Assembly (NCBI GenBank): GCA_013815325.1
Contig: JACDGM010000006.1
Span: forward strand, 1 to 61,757
From: Chthoniobacterales bacterium
Lineage (GTDB): Bacteria > Verrucomicrobiota > Verrucomicrobiia > Chthoniobacterales > UBA10450
Direction of reading: 5' to 3'
Length of the DNA stretch: 61,757 nucleotides
The notes below the pieces were generated by a model. The model was not told where the DNA came from. It did no database searches and saw only the letters and a program-made list of their open reading frames with translations. Shown here piece after piece: positions 27,421-35,535 of this stretch (the stretch's first letter is position 1; every line of letters starts with the position of its first letter). The position numbers and the translations under genes are program-made.

Positions 27421-28083
27421 TCATCCCGCACGCGCGATTTCCCGCTCGCTCCATTTGTTAAGCTGGGCGCGCTGCACTCGAATTTTTAGCTGCGTCTGCA
27501 AATCCGCTGCCTCGCAGTCGAGCTGCGGGAGCGTCCACTGATTCTCCAACGCCAGTTTCCATTGCGCGCTGCTAATCATGCTCTCGCCTGTCAGGACCAG
27601 AAAAGCCGTCGGCGCAGGCTCAACCAAACGCTGCAACCGGTACCAATTGCTCTGTGGAATTTTGCGCAGTTCCGCCGCTGGATTGAGCACGAGGTCGAGA
27701 ATCACGAGCGAAAAATTCCCATCGCGCACGAGGAGGTCAGCCGCCTGCATCGCTTCGCTCGCCTCGTGGCAACGGACCCAGAGCAGATGCCGCAAGGCCG
27801 GAGCACCAACCGATTCCAGATCGAACGAATCGCGGCCATCGATCAGCGCCATGAAATAACGGTCGCGCCAAGCCCGCTGCAGGAGCGCAGCAATGAGCGT
27901 GGCGCTCCCGGCGTTCGGGGCCGCGCTGCTCAATTCCGTGACTGCGCCTTTCGTTAGGCCACCCGCAAGCGCTTCGTCGAAACCCCTCAGGCCGGTCACT
28001 AACTGATCGCCTGAGGGGAGCGGTTCCTGCGGAAAGCGTTCCGCGAGCAGTTTGCGCAAATTGACGATTTTGCCCGCCGCCAT
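27421..28083 (-). CDS. imuA: ImuA-like RecA-fold protein
   Basis: The 220-residue product resembles ImuA, the RecA-like protein that works with ImuB and DnaE2 in SOS mutagenesis. It has the FPQEPLPSGDQLVTGLRGFD start with LAGGLTKGAVTELSSAAPN, and ALIDGRDSFD, VRCHEASEAMQAADLLVR and LVILDL as expected. The nucleotide-binding loop (SAAPNAGSAT) lacks the usual Lys, so ATP binding is doubtful. I chose the ATG at 28083; a GTG at 28098 is also in frame. An inverted repeat 22-47 bases upstream looks like a LexA box. Confidence 0.75.
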   Translation of the reverse strand: MAAGKIVNLRKLLAERFPQEPLPSGDQLVTGLRGFDEALAGGLTKGAVTELSSAAPNAGSATLIAALLQRAWRDRYFMALIDGRDSFDLESVGAPALRHLLWVRCHEASEAMQAADLLVRDGNFSLVILDLVLNPAAELRKIPQSNWYRLQRLVEPAPTAFLVLTGESMISSAQWKLALENQWTLPQLDCEAADLQTQLKIRVQRAQLNKWSEREIARAG

Positions 28084-28104
28084 TCCGCAGCATCGCACGG
28101 AAGC

Positions 28105-28130
28105 GCAATATGTTCAAAAAAACATATTGC
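28105..28130 (-). promoter_or_regulatory. Candidate LexA operator upstream of imuA
   Basis: Two 10-base arms (GCAATATGTT and AACATATTGC) are perfectly complementary around a 6-base spacer. Inside is TGTTC-N4-AAACA, which differs by one base from the TGTTC-N4-GAACA motif that, as I recall, is reported for Verrucomicrobiota LexA. It lies about 22-47 bases before the imuA ATG. SOS control of imuA-imuB is known in other phyla, so the place fits. LexA itself is not in the window. Confidence 0.6.
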
Positions 28131-28159
28131 CCGCACGACTCGACAGCCTGGAGCCTGTG

Positions 28160-29185
28160 TTACGACCTAAAGTCCGCGACGAAATCCGCAATGTCGCGCT
28201 CCGTCACCGACCACGAGCACATCAGACGATAAATATCCGGCTCGATGAATTTGTAAAAATGCCAGCCGCGTGCGTGCAATTGCGCAACTTTTTCGTCAGG
28301 GAGCCGCAGGAAAAGCGCGTTCGCTTCGCGCGGGAAAGCGAGAATGGCACCGAGTTGATGGGCAAGTTCCGTCGCCGCCTCATTCGCGTGCCGGGCGTTT
28401 TTCAGCCAGACGTCATCCGAGAGCAGGGCTGCCCAAGGCGCGGCGATGAAGCGCAATTTAGAAGCGAGCTGCGCTCCCTGTTTCGCGCGATAATCGAATT
28501 CGCGCGCCAGCTCCCGATCGAAGAACACGACCAGCTCGCCGGCCGCGGTGCCGTTCTTCGTTCCACCGAAAGCGAGCACGTCGACGCCGCGCTCCCAGGT
28601 GATCTCTTTCGGGCGGCAACCTAACGACGCCACCGCGTTGGCGAAACGCGCCCCGTCCATATGCACGTGGAGCGAGTGCTTTTGCGCAAAAGTGGCGACC
28701 GCTTCGAGATCGTTAGGCGTGTAGACCGTTCCCAATTCCGTCGCCTGCGTCACGCTAATCACGCGCGGCTTCGGCGAATGCAGCTCGGGCTGGCGCGCGA
28801 TCACCTCGGCGGCTTCGGTCAGATCGATTTTGCCGTTTGTCCCGGAGACGCGAAGCAGCTTCGAGCCGCCGGAAAAAAATTCCGGCGCACCGCATTCATC
28901 CGTCTCGATGTGCGCGTGCTCGTGGCAGAGCACGCTCTGAAAAGGGCGGCAGAGTTGGGCGAGGGCGAGGGCATTAGCAGCGGTCCCGTTGAAGACGAAA
29001 AAGGTCTGGCAAGCGGTCTCGAAGAGCTCGCAGATTTGCGCGCAGACGCGCGTCGTCCAGCGATCGTCGCCATAGGAAGAAACGGCGCCCTCATTCGCCT
29101 CCGTGAGAGCGGCCCAGGCTTCCGGACAAATGGCGGCGGTGTTGTCGCTGGCGAATTCGTAGCGGTCGCGATTCGGCATGGGCAA
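28160..29185 (-). CDS. ltaE: Low-specificity L-threonine aldolase
   Basis: The 341-residue PLP enzyme cleaves L-threonine or L-allo-threonine to glycine and acetaldehyde. It has ASDNTAAICPEAWAALTEAN near the N terminus, HAHIETDECGAPEFFSGGSK, the aspartate that binds the PLP ring in VHMDGARFANAVASLG, and the Schiff-base Lys in FGGTKNGTAAGE. Length fits the family. It is on the same strand as imuA but upstream of it, with the LexA-like repeat between. Two copies of CCTAACGA/TCGTTAGG are inside (28620, 28710). Confidence 0.92.
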   Translation of the reverse strand: MPMPNRDRYEFASDNTAAICPEAWAALTEANEGAVSSYGDDRWTTRVCAQICELFETACQTFFVFNGTAANALALAQLCRPFQSVLCHEHAHIETDECGAPEFFSGGSKLLRVSGTNGKIDLTEAAEVIARQPELHSPKPRVISVTQATELGTVYTPNDLEAVATFAQKHSLHVHMDGARFANAVASLGCRPKEITWERGVDVLAFGGTKNGTAAGELVVFFDRELAREFDYRAKQGAQLASKLRFIAAPWAALLSDDVWLKNARHANEAATELAHQLGAILAFPREANALFLRLPDEKVAQLHARGWHFYKFIEPDIYRLMCSWSVTERDIADFVADFRS

Positions 29186-29306
29186 AGTCGTAACGCAGTC
29201 CGCGGTTCGGGCAACCGCCTAACGAAAAGGAAACGCCTAGCCGGAAGCGACCTTGATCTAACCCTCAGGCCACTCCCGCCAGGCGACTCACCTCTATTTG
29301 CCAACC

Positions 29307-29423
29307 TTAGCTGCAACCGCGCAGCAAAAATATGACCAACAAGATCGGAATGGGGATGCCGAGGAGCCAAAGGAGCATGTAACCCAGAGCACCGACTTCC
29401 TTGATTCGTTTGGTTAGTTTCAT
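29307..29423 (-). CDS. 38-aa single-span membrane protein
   Basis: A very short reverse-strand gene (ATG at 29423, TAA at 29307) reads MKLTKRIKEVGALGYMLLWL followed by LGIPIPILLVIFLLRGCS. A basic N terminus, a Pro-containing hydrophobic span and a short positive end with Cys make a typical small inner-membrane protein. Proteins with a similar GIPIPILL core occur in other bacteria and have no known function. No ribosome binding site is evident. It lies between putA and ltaE. Confidence 0.55.
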   Translation of the reverse strand: MKLTKRIKEVGALGYMLLWLLGIPIPILLVIFLLRGCS

Positions 29424-29564
29424 AATGGAGTTGGTTGCATCCATTGATTCGGAACGAAGCATCGCGTTGATCCTATTCAGCCGAAGAATTCGTCACGGAT
29501 TTTCACAGCTCGCCGTTGATTCCGGCGTCTTTGCCGAAAGGCGCAGCCCGCTTTATCCTCGGCC

Positions 29565-32500
29565 ATGACTGACCTACAAGCCGACGTGGAACGGCGCGGC
29601 GAACAGATTTTCGAGTTGGTCGATCGCCATCCGGAGTCGCTCTTCAGCAAGGCCGGATTTTATCAGCGCATGATGGCTTTCTCGATGCGCGACGAGCGTT
29701 TCAAGGTGCAGATGTTTCGCTTCGTCGACGTTCTCGCATCGCTCCGGCATTCCGGCGATATCGTCGAGCATCTGCGCGAATATTTCGCTGGGATGGACAA
29801 CAGCGTCATCCCGATGATGCAGACCGGCCTCCGTGCCGCCGGCATTTTTCCGTGGCTGACCGCCTTTATCCTGCGCCGCAATGTCTCCGGGATGGCGCGG
29901 CAATTCATCGCCGGGCGCGACGGCGCCGACGTGATGAAGACGCTGCGGACGAAACGAAAGGAGAAGATCGGGTTTACGGTGGATTTGTTAGGCGAAGCGG
30001 TCGTGAGCGAGAAAGAGGCGGATGAATATGCGGCCCGCGCGATGGAGTTGCTCGAGACCTTGTCGCGCGAGACGCGCGGCTGGACCGACCCGTTAGGCAA
30101 AAACGCCGAGCTTTTTCCGGTGGTGAATCTCTCGGTCAAGATATCAGCTTTCTATTCGCAGATGAATCCGGCGGATCCGGATGAAGCAGTCGAGCATCTC
30201 GCGCCCAAGCTCCGGCCGATCCTGCGCCGCGCGAAAGAGGTGGGCGCGTTCGTTAATTTCGACATGGAGAGCTACGCGCATAAGAACGCGACGCTTCAGC
30301 TCTTCAAGAAGCTTTTGACGGAGGCAGAGTTCACGGATTGGCCACAAGCCGGGATCGTCATCCAGGCCTATCTCCGCGACTCGGAGCGCGACCTGCGCGC
30401 CCTGATTGATTGGGGCCGACAGCGCGGGACACGCTTCGCTGTTCGCCTCGTGAAAGGCGCTTACTGGGATTACGAGAAGATCGTCTCGTCGCAGAATGGC
30501 TGGCTTTGCCCGGTCTATCTGCAGAAGCCCGAGAGCGACGCCAATTTCGAGGCCTGCACGCGCGTCCTTCTGGACAACGAATCGATCGTCACGTCGGCGT
30601 TCGGCTCGCACAACGTCCGCAGCATCGCCTATGCGATGGCCTGCGCGGAGCAGCGCGCGATCGATAAGAGCCGGTTCGAGTTTCAACTGCTTTATGGCAT
30701 GGCGGGGCCGATCAAGCGCGCCCTTGTCGAGATGGGTTACCGCGTGCGCGAATACTCGCCCGTGGGCGAGCTCCTCCCCGGCATGTCTTATCTCGTTAGG
30801 CGGCTGCTCGAGAACACTTCCAACGAAGGATTTCTCCGTGCCAAATTCTCCGATAACCTCTCCCCGGCGCAGTTGCTCCGCGATCCGGATGAACTGATCA
30901 CGAGCGACGCCAGCATCGAACCGCCGGTGGAGATGGAACCCGACCGCGACTACTCCAGCAACGGCGCCGGCCGCGATACCCCGCCCGGCGACACCTACGA
31001 TAACGCTCCGCTCGTAAATTTCGTCCACCGCCAGACGCAGGAACAAATGAAGACGGCGCTGCGCGAAGTGCGGGCTCGTTTCGGTCGGGAATATCCCCTA
31101 ACGATCAAAGGCGAAAGAGTGACAACTGGAAAATGGATGCCGTCGGTGAATCCGAGTCTGCCTAACGAGATTGTTGGAAAGGTGGCCGACGCTGGGATCC
31201 CCGAAGCCGAGCGCGCCATCAAAGCCGCCCGCGCCGCTTTCGATCAGTGGTCGCGCACTTCCGTCGAACGTCGCGCGGCGTTGCTGGAGAACGTCGCCGC
31301 GATCATGGAGCGCCGCCGCTTCGAGCTATCCGCGGTCGAGGTTTTCGAGGTCGGGAAGCCTTGGGCGGAAGCCGATGGCGACATCCGCGAGGCGATGGAT
31401 TTTCTTCTCTTCTACGCCCAGCAAATGCGGCTCATCGGCCGGCCGCAGATCACGCAGCATGTGCCGGGAGAGGAAAATTATCAGCACTATTGGGCGCGCG
31501 GCGTCGCCCTCGTGATCGCGCCATGGAATTTTCCGATCGCGATTCTTTGCGGAATGGTTTCGGCGGCGCTCGTTACAGGCAACACCGTGATCATGAAACC
31601 GGCCGAGCAGTCGGCGATTTGTGGAGCGCTTCTCATGGAGATGTTTGAGGAAGCCGGGGTGCCCGCGGGCGTGCTCAATTTCATCAATGGCGACGGCGCG
31701 GTCGTTGGCGCGCATTTGGTTGATCACCCTGACGTCGATCTGATCGCTTTCACCGGCTCACGCGAAGTTGGATTGAAAATCTGGGAGGCCGGAGGCAAGA
31801 CGCGTCCCGGCCAGCGCGAGCTCAAACGCGTCATCTGCGAGATGGGCGGCAAGAACGCCATCATCGTCGATTCCGACGCCGACCTCGACGAGACGATCGT
31901 CGATTCGATCTACTCGGCGTTTGGTTATCAAGGACAGAAATGTTCCGCGCTCTCGCGGCTTATCGTGCTCGAAGAAAATTACGATCGTTGTATGGAGCGG
32001 CTGCTCGCGGCGGCGGGAAGTTTGCGCGTCGGCAATCCGGAAGATCCCAGTATCACAGTCGGGCCCGTGATCGACGACGTGGCACACCAGCGCATCCTCG
32101 AGACGATTCAGCGCGCCAAGAGTGAAGCGACCCTGGCTTTTCAGGCGAAGGATGTGCCTAACGACGGTTACTTCGTGCCGCCGACGATCTTCACCGACGT
32201 CAAGCCGAGCGCGCGGATTGCGCAGGAGGAAATTTTTGGGCCGGTCCTAAGTGTCATCAAAGTGCGCGACCTCGACGAAGCGCTCGAGGTTGCGAATGGC
32301 ACCGACTACGCCCTCACCGCCGGCTTCTTCTCGCGCAGCCCCGCGAACATCGAAAGGGTCAAAGGCGAACTGGTCGCGGGCAACGTTTATATCAATCGCT
32401 CCTGCACTGGCGCGGTCGTAGGGCGGCATCCGTTCGGCGGATTCAAGATGAGCGGCGGCGGGACGAAAGCGGGCGGGGGCGATTACCTGCTGCAATTCCT

Positions 32501-32633
32501 GCTCCCGCGCATCGTCACCGAAAACATCATGCGCCACGGTTTCGCCCCGGAAGCGACGCCGCGCTATCGCGACGAGTTTGTCGTTAGGCGACCCGGTTCG
32601 ACCGTGATCGAGAATTACAAGGCACGGAGTTAG
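29565..32633 (+). CDS. putA: Bifunctional proline dehydrogenase / pyrroline-5-carboxylate dehydrogenase
   Basis: The 1022-residue enzyme oxidises proline to glutamate in two steps with channelling of the intermediate. The first half is a FAD-binding proline dehydrogenase barrel (VVNLSVKISAFYSQMNPADP, VRLVKGAYWDYEK, YMAGPIKRAL-like LYGMAGPIKRALVEMGYRVR). The second is an aldehyde dehydrogenase with a FTGSREVGLKIWEAGG NAD-binding loop and the catalytic Cys793 in GQKCSALSRL. It lacks the N-terminal DNA-binding domain of E. coli PutA, as in shorter PutAs. Its 3' end is repeated at 33878-34275. Six copies of the 8-mer CCTAACGA/TCGTTAGG lie within it (30793, 31097, 31160, 32156, 32581) or near its 3' end. 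Confidence 0.96.
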   Translation: MTDLQADVERRGEQIFELVDRHPESLFSKAGFYQRMMAFSMRDERFKVQMFRFVDVLASLRHSGDIVEHLREYFAGMDNSVIPMMQTGLRAAGIFPWLTAFILRRNVSGMARQFIAGRDGADVMKTLRTKRKEKIGFTVDLLGEAVVSEKEADEYAARAMELLETLSRETRGWTDPLGKNAELFPVVNLSVKISAFYSQMNPADPDEAVEHLAPKLRPILRRAKEVGAFVNFDMESYAHKNATLQLFKKLLTEAEFTDWPQAGIVIQAYLRDSERDLRALIDWGRQRGTRFAVRLVKGAYWDYEKIVSSQNGWLCPVYLQKPESDANFEACTRVLLDNESIVTSAFGSHNVRSIAYAMACAEQRAIDKSRFEFQLLYGMAGPIKRALVEMGYRVREYSPVGELLPGMSYLVRRLLENTSNEGFLRAKFSDNLSPAQLLRDPDELITSDASIEPPVEMEPDRDYSSNGAGRDTPPGDTYDNAPLVNFVHRQTQEQMKTALREVRARFGREYPLTIKGERVTTGKWMPSVNPSLPNEIVGKVADAGIPEAERAIKAARAAFDQWSRTSVERRAALLENVAAIMERRRFELSAVEVFEVGKPWAEADGDIREAMDFLLFYAQQMRLIGRPQITQHVPGEENYQHYWARGVALVIAPWNFPIAILCGMVSAALVTGNTVIMKPAEQSAICGALLMEMFEEAGVPAGVLNFINGDGAVVGAHLVDHPDVDLIAFTGSREVGLKIWEAGGKTRPGQRELKRVICEMGGKNAIIVDSDADLDETIVDSIYSAFGYQGQKCSALSRLIVLEENYDRCMERLLAAAGSLRVGNPEDPSITVGPVIDDVAHQRILETIQRAKSEATLAFQAKDVPNDGYFVPPTIFTDVKPSARIAQEEIFGPVLSVIKVRDLDEALEVANGTDYALTAGFFSRSPANIERVKGELVAGNVYINRSCTGAVVGRHPFGGFKMSGGGTKAGGGDYLLQFLLPRIVTENIMRHGFAPEATPRYRDEFVVRRPGSTVIENYKARS

Positions 32634-32655
32634 ACTTTGCCGGCAACGCTCCACA

Positions 32656-33704
32656 ATGAGCATCATTATTTCGAAAGACGGTAAGCATGCCAGAAAGCTC
32701 GACCGGCAGGTCATTCATCAGGAAGATTACTTGCAACAATACATCGACAGGAATTCGGACTGCATTCCCCTCCATGACTTGAAAGAGAATTTTCGGCTGC
32801 TGCCCCTCATCCGAGAATTCACCACACCTCGAGGAGGATGCATCGATCTCGAGGAGGATGCATCGATCTGCTCGCCGCCGACGCCGATGGAGAGATTTAC
32901 ATCATCGAAACGAAGCTCGCGAAGAACGCTGACAAACGTCGAATCATCGCTCAAGCGCTTGATTACGGCGCAGCGATATGGGGCAATCCATCGCAGCTTC
33001 TCGCGCGATTGGAAGATTTGGATTGGCGGAATCGGCTGCTGGGTTTTTTGGGCGGCGATGAAGACGCACTATCGGATCGTATCGCGGCAATCGAGCGAAA
33101 TGCCAGGATGGGTCGCTTCTAGTTTGTCCTGCTGATGGACCAACTCGACGACGGTCTCCGTGAACTGATTTCCTTCGTGAATAAGAACAGTTAGTTCAAG
33201 GTCCTTGGGGTCGAGTTAGATTTTTACCGTCACGAGGAATTCGAAATCGTTATTCCGAAGCTTTACGGCGCCGAAAGCGCGAACGATCCGGCGAGCCCTG
33301 CTTCCGGTAGCGAGCGGCGGAAAAGGAAGTGGGATGAGGAGTCGTTTTTTGCGAATGCAAAGGAACGGCTTGACGTTGATGCTCTGAGAGTCGTGCAAGA
33401 CCTTCACGATCAAAGCAAAGCCGTAGGTGGCGTTGTGGTCGGGACCGACACATCATTCAACGTGACTTTTCAGCAAGTCCACAAGCCGCTCTTCTACGCT
33501 TTCTCGGGGCGAGATTTGGAGTTGGATTTTCCACAGCTTACGAGGTGTGATCCGGCCTACGCGCACAAGCTGCGAGAACGGTTAGAACAAACCGGATTTC
33601 TCAAGGCTTCTGACCCACAGAAAAATCCGCGCATTTCCTTTGTGGCGCTGGGACCGAGGGTTAACGAGTTTGTGCAAGTCATTCAACAATCGCTCGACTC
33701 TTGA
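32656..33704 (+). pseudogene. PD-(D/E)XK-like nuclease gene, disrupted
   Basis: The gene reads MSIIISKDGKHARKLDRQVI and so on to TTPRGGCIDL, then should continue LAADADGEIYIIETKLAKNA. The IDL...IYIIETKL pattern is a PD-(D/E)XK core (Asp, then Glu-x-Lys). An exact 20-base tandem duplication (CGAGGAGGATGCATCGATCT, twice, at about 32830-32869) shifts the frame between these parts. Further on, the same frame meets two TAG codons (33120-33122 and 33192-33194). It then goes on in frame through FKVLGVELDFYRHEEFEIVI to a C-terminal domain that ends at TGA 33704. The intact protein would have about 340 residues. Biological role is not known; such proteins are often defence or repair nucleases. Confidence 0.75.
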
Positions 33705-33782
33705 TCTGACGAGTCTTTCCGTTTTCGCACAGATTCAGGAGGAGTTGGAGGCCCGATGTTTTGATCGCATCGTTAGTCCATC

Positions 33783-33877
33783 GTGAAAGTGCCGCGGCCC
33801 AGATTGCCTGTGTGCCGGGGGAGGTAGAGACAAACCTTCGCAAGACCGGCGAGTTTGCCGAGCGCGCGCGAAAGCGG
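33783..33877 (+). pseudogene. Duplicated 5' fragment of the nitrilase gene
   Basis: The 95 bases starting GTGAAAGTGCCGCGGCCCAG closely match the first about 100 bases of the intact nitrilase gene at 34720 (GTGAAAATCGCCGCCGCTCA). They share the GCCTG-GTGCCGGG-GAG stretch and GCCGAGCGCGCG. A one-base deletion near 33790 breaks the frame. It joins abruptly, at about 33877, to a piece of putA. The two pieces mark the junction of a former tandem duplication. Confidence 0.8.
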
Positions 33878-34275
33878 GCAGAAGGAACTTTCTGCCTGTC
33901 CTACAGCCTGATCAAAGTGCGGAGTCTCTACAAAGGCTGGAGGTGCCAACGGCGCCGACTACGCGCTAACCGCTGGCTTCTTCTCGCGCAGCCCGAACAT
34001 TGAGCGGGATAAAGGCGAACTGGTCGCGGGCAACGTTTATATCAATCGCTCCTGCACCGGCGCGGTCGTAGGGCGGCATCCCTTCGGCGGATTCAGGGAG
34101 CGGCGGCAGGATGAAAGCGGGCGGGGGCGATTACCTGCTGCAATTCTTGCTCCCGCGCATCGTCACCGAAAACATCATGCGCCACGGTTTCGCCCCGGAA
34201 GCGACGCCGCGCTACCGCGACGAGTTCGTCGCGAGGGAACCTGGGACGACAGCGGTAAAAGAGCGCGGTCGTTAG
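33878..34275 (+). pseudogene. Duplicated 3' fragment of putA
   Basis: About 398 bases match the last part of putA (from about 32228 to its stop). The match is nearly perfect over 34010-34095 and 34110-34230 (GCGGGCAACGTTTATATCAA; AAACATCATGCGCCACGGTT). Small insertions and deletions near 33960-34000 and 34100 break the frame. It ends at a TAG (34273-34275) inside a TCGTTAGGC copy, whereas the intact putA carries its copy of that 9-mer 48 bases before its own stop. Not functional. Confidence 0.85.
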
Positions 34276-34313
34276 GCGCGGGCTGCAGTCATTGCAGACG
34301 AAGCGATGCCGGC

Positions 34314-34610
34314 TTAGAGGCCGAGCGGATTGCCGTGGAGGAGCAGGCGAATGACTGTGTAGATCATGTAGAATACAGGCCAGGCGGCGATCAGCATGAT
34401 GACTCCCAAGACAAGCATCTCCCGGTCGTGTTCGCGCCTCGATTCGCGGAGAAACTCGCGGTTGAATTTGTTGAAGCGATGCGCGGGAGAATCGTCCCCG
34501 CCGCCAGACCAGGAAGAGCCCCGCCAGTCGCTCAGGTCGGATTGAAAGCAAGCGTCGACGAGCGGGAAACGGCCTCTCCCGGAGCGAGCGAAGGGCGGCT
34601 GCGGTTTCAT
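34314..34610 (-). CDS. Small membrane protein, unknown function
   Basis: The reverse-strand frame ends in a clear membrane span (EMLVLGVIMLIAAWPVFYMI then YTVIRLLLHGNPLGL), preceded by a charged segment NREFLRESRREHDRE. Counted from ATG at 34610 it has 98 residues. The N-terminal part (MKPQPPFARSGRGRFP) looks less convincing, and the true start may be further in. It fills the gap between the putA fragment and the nitrilase gene. I do not recognise the family. Confidence 0.4.
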   Translation of the reverse strand: MKPQPPFARSGRGRFPLVDACFQSDLSDWRGSSWSGGGDDSPAHRFNKFNREFLRESRREHDREMLVLGVIMLIAAWPVFYMIYTVIRLLLHGNPLGL

Positions 34611-34719
34611 AAGCAAAGAATTCGGTTGCAGGAAAGATGCCACGGCCGGGCGTAAGCGAAAGGAACAACCTGCGGTCACGATCATTTGCGGAGACCAGGG
34701 AAGAGCGCAGCTTCTCGGC

Positions 34720-35535
34720 GTGAAAATCGCCGCCGCTCAAATCGCCTGCGTGCCGGGCGAGCTGAAGAGCAACCTTCACAAGATCGGCCAGTTCGCCGAG
34801 CGCGCGAAAGTGGCGGGGGTGGAGTTAGTCGTCTTTCCCGAGATGGCTGATACCGGCTACGTCATGCCGATCATTCGAGCCTCGGCCATGCCTTGGAAGG
34901 AGGGCGCGGTGCCGGCGCTGCAAGAGATGGCGCAGCGTCTTTCGCTCGCCATCATCTGTGGCGTCTCGGAGCGGGAAGACGCAGCGATTTATAACTCTCA
35001 AGTCTTTGTCGATGCCAAAGGTCAGATCGCGGGGAGATACCGTAAGACTCACTTATTCTGCGCCGGTGCGGTGGATGAAAAGGAATGCTTCTCGCCGGGC
35101 GATGAGTTATCGACTGTCGCGTGGAACGGATTTCGACTCGGTCTCAGTATCTGTTATGACCTGCGCTTTCCCGAAGTCTATCGCAGGATGGCCGCGGAGG
35201 AGAACGCGAATGTTTTCATCGTTTCCTCTGCGTGGCCTTTTCCTCGTCTCGAACATCTGCGCATCCTCACGCTCGCGCGGGCGATCGAAAACCAGAGCTA
35301 TCTCGTGCTCGCGAACCGGGTCGGCACGGACGACCGGCTGACCTTTTGCGGTGGTTCCGCGATTATCGATCCTGATGGTGCGATCCTCGCCGCCGCCTCG
35401 TCGGAAGGCGAAGAGTTAGTCATTGCGGAGTTATCGCACGAGAGACTCCGGTCGGTGCGGGAGCGCATGGCTGTGTTTGCGCATCGGCGAAGCAATCTCT
35501 ACCGAAGCGTGCGGATACGGATTGATCGGGGATAG
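34720..35535 (+). CDS. Carbon-nitrogen hydrolase (nitrilase superfamily)
   Basis: The 271-residue enzyme hydrolyses a C-N bond (amide or nitrile). The Glu-Lys-Cys triad is complete: Glu41 in VFPEMADTGY, Lys109 in GRYRKTHLF and Cys145 in SICYDLRFPE. The overall order is that of the omega-amidase / N-carbamoyl-putrescine-type branches. It starts at GTG 34720. The last 105 bases overlap the 3' end of the opposite-strand gene at 35431. A damaged copy of its 5' end lies at 33783. Confidence 0.92.
   Translation: MKIAAAQIACVPGELKSNLHKIGQFAERAKVAGVELVVFPEMADTGYVMPIIRASAMPWKEGAVPALQEMAQRLSLAIICGVSEREDAAIYNSQVFVDAKGQIAGRYRKTHLFCAGAVDEKECFSPGDELSTVAWNGFRLGLSICYDLRFPEVYRRMAAEENANVFIVSSAWPFPRLEHLRILTLARAIENQSYLVLANRVGTDDRLTFCGGSAIIDPDGAILAAASSEGEELVIAELSHERLRSVRERMAVFAHRRSNLYRSVRIRIDRG

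Noticed and set aside
30144-31046. Long open frame antisense to putA (300 codons)
   Set aside because: Same reason: it is the complement of conserved PutA sequence and has no recognisable protein features.
33120-33194. Both internal stops of the nuclease gene are TAG, suggesting readthrough or stop-codon reassignment
   Set aside because: The same gene has a frameshifting 20-base duplication, and other genes in the window end with TAG normally (mutS at 4146-4148, putA at 32631-32633), so plain inactivation is simpler.
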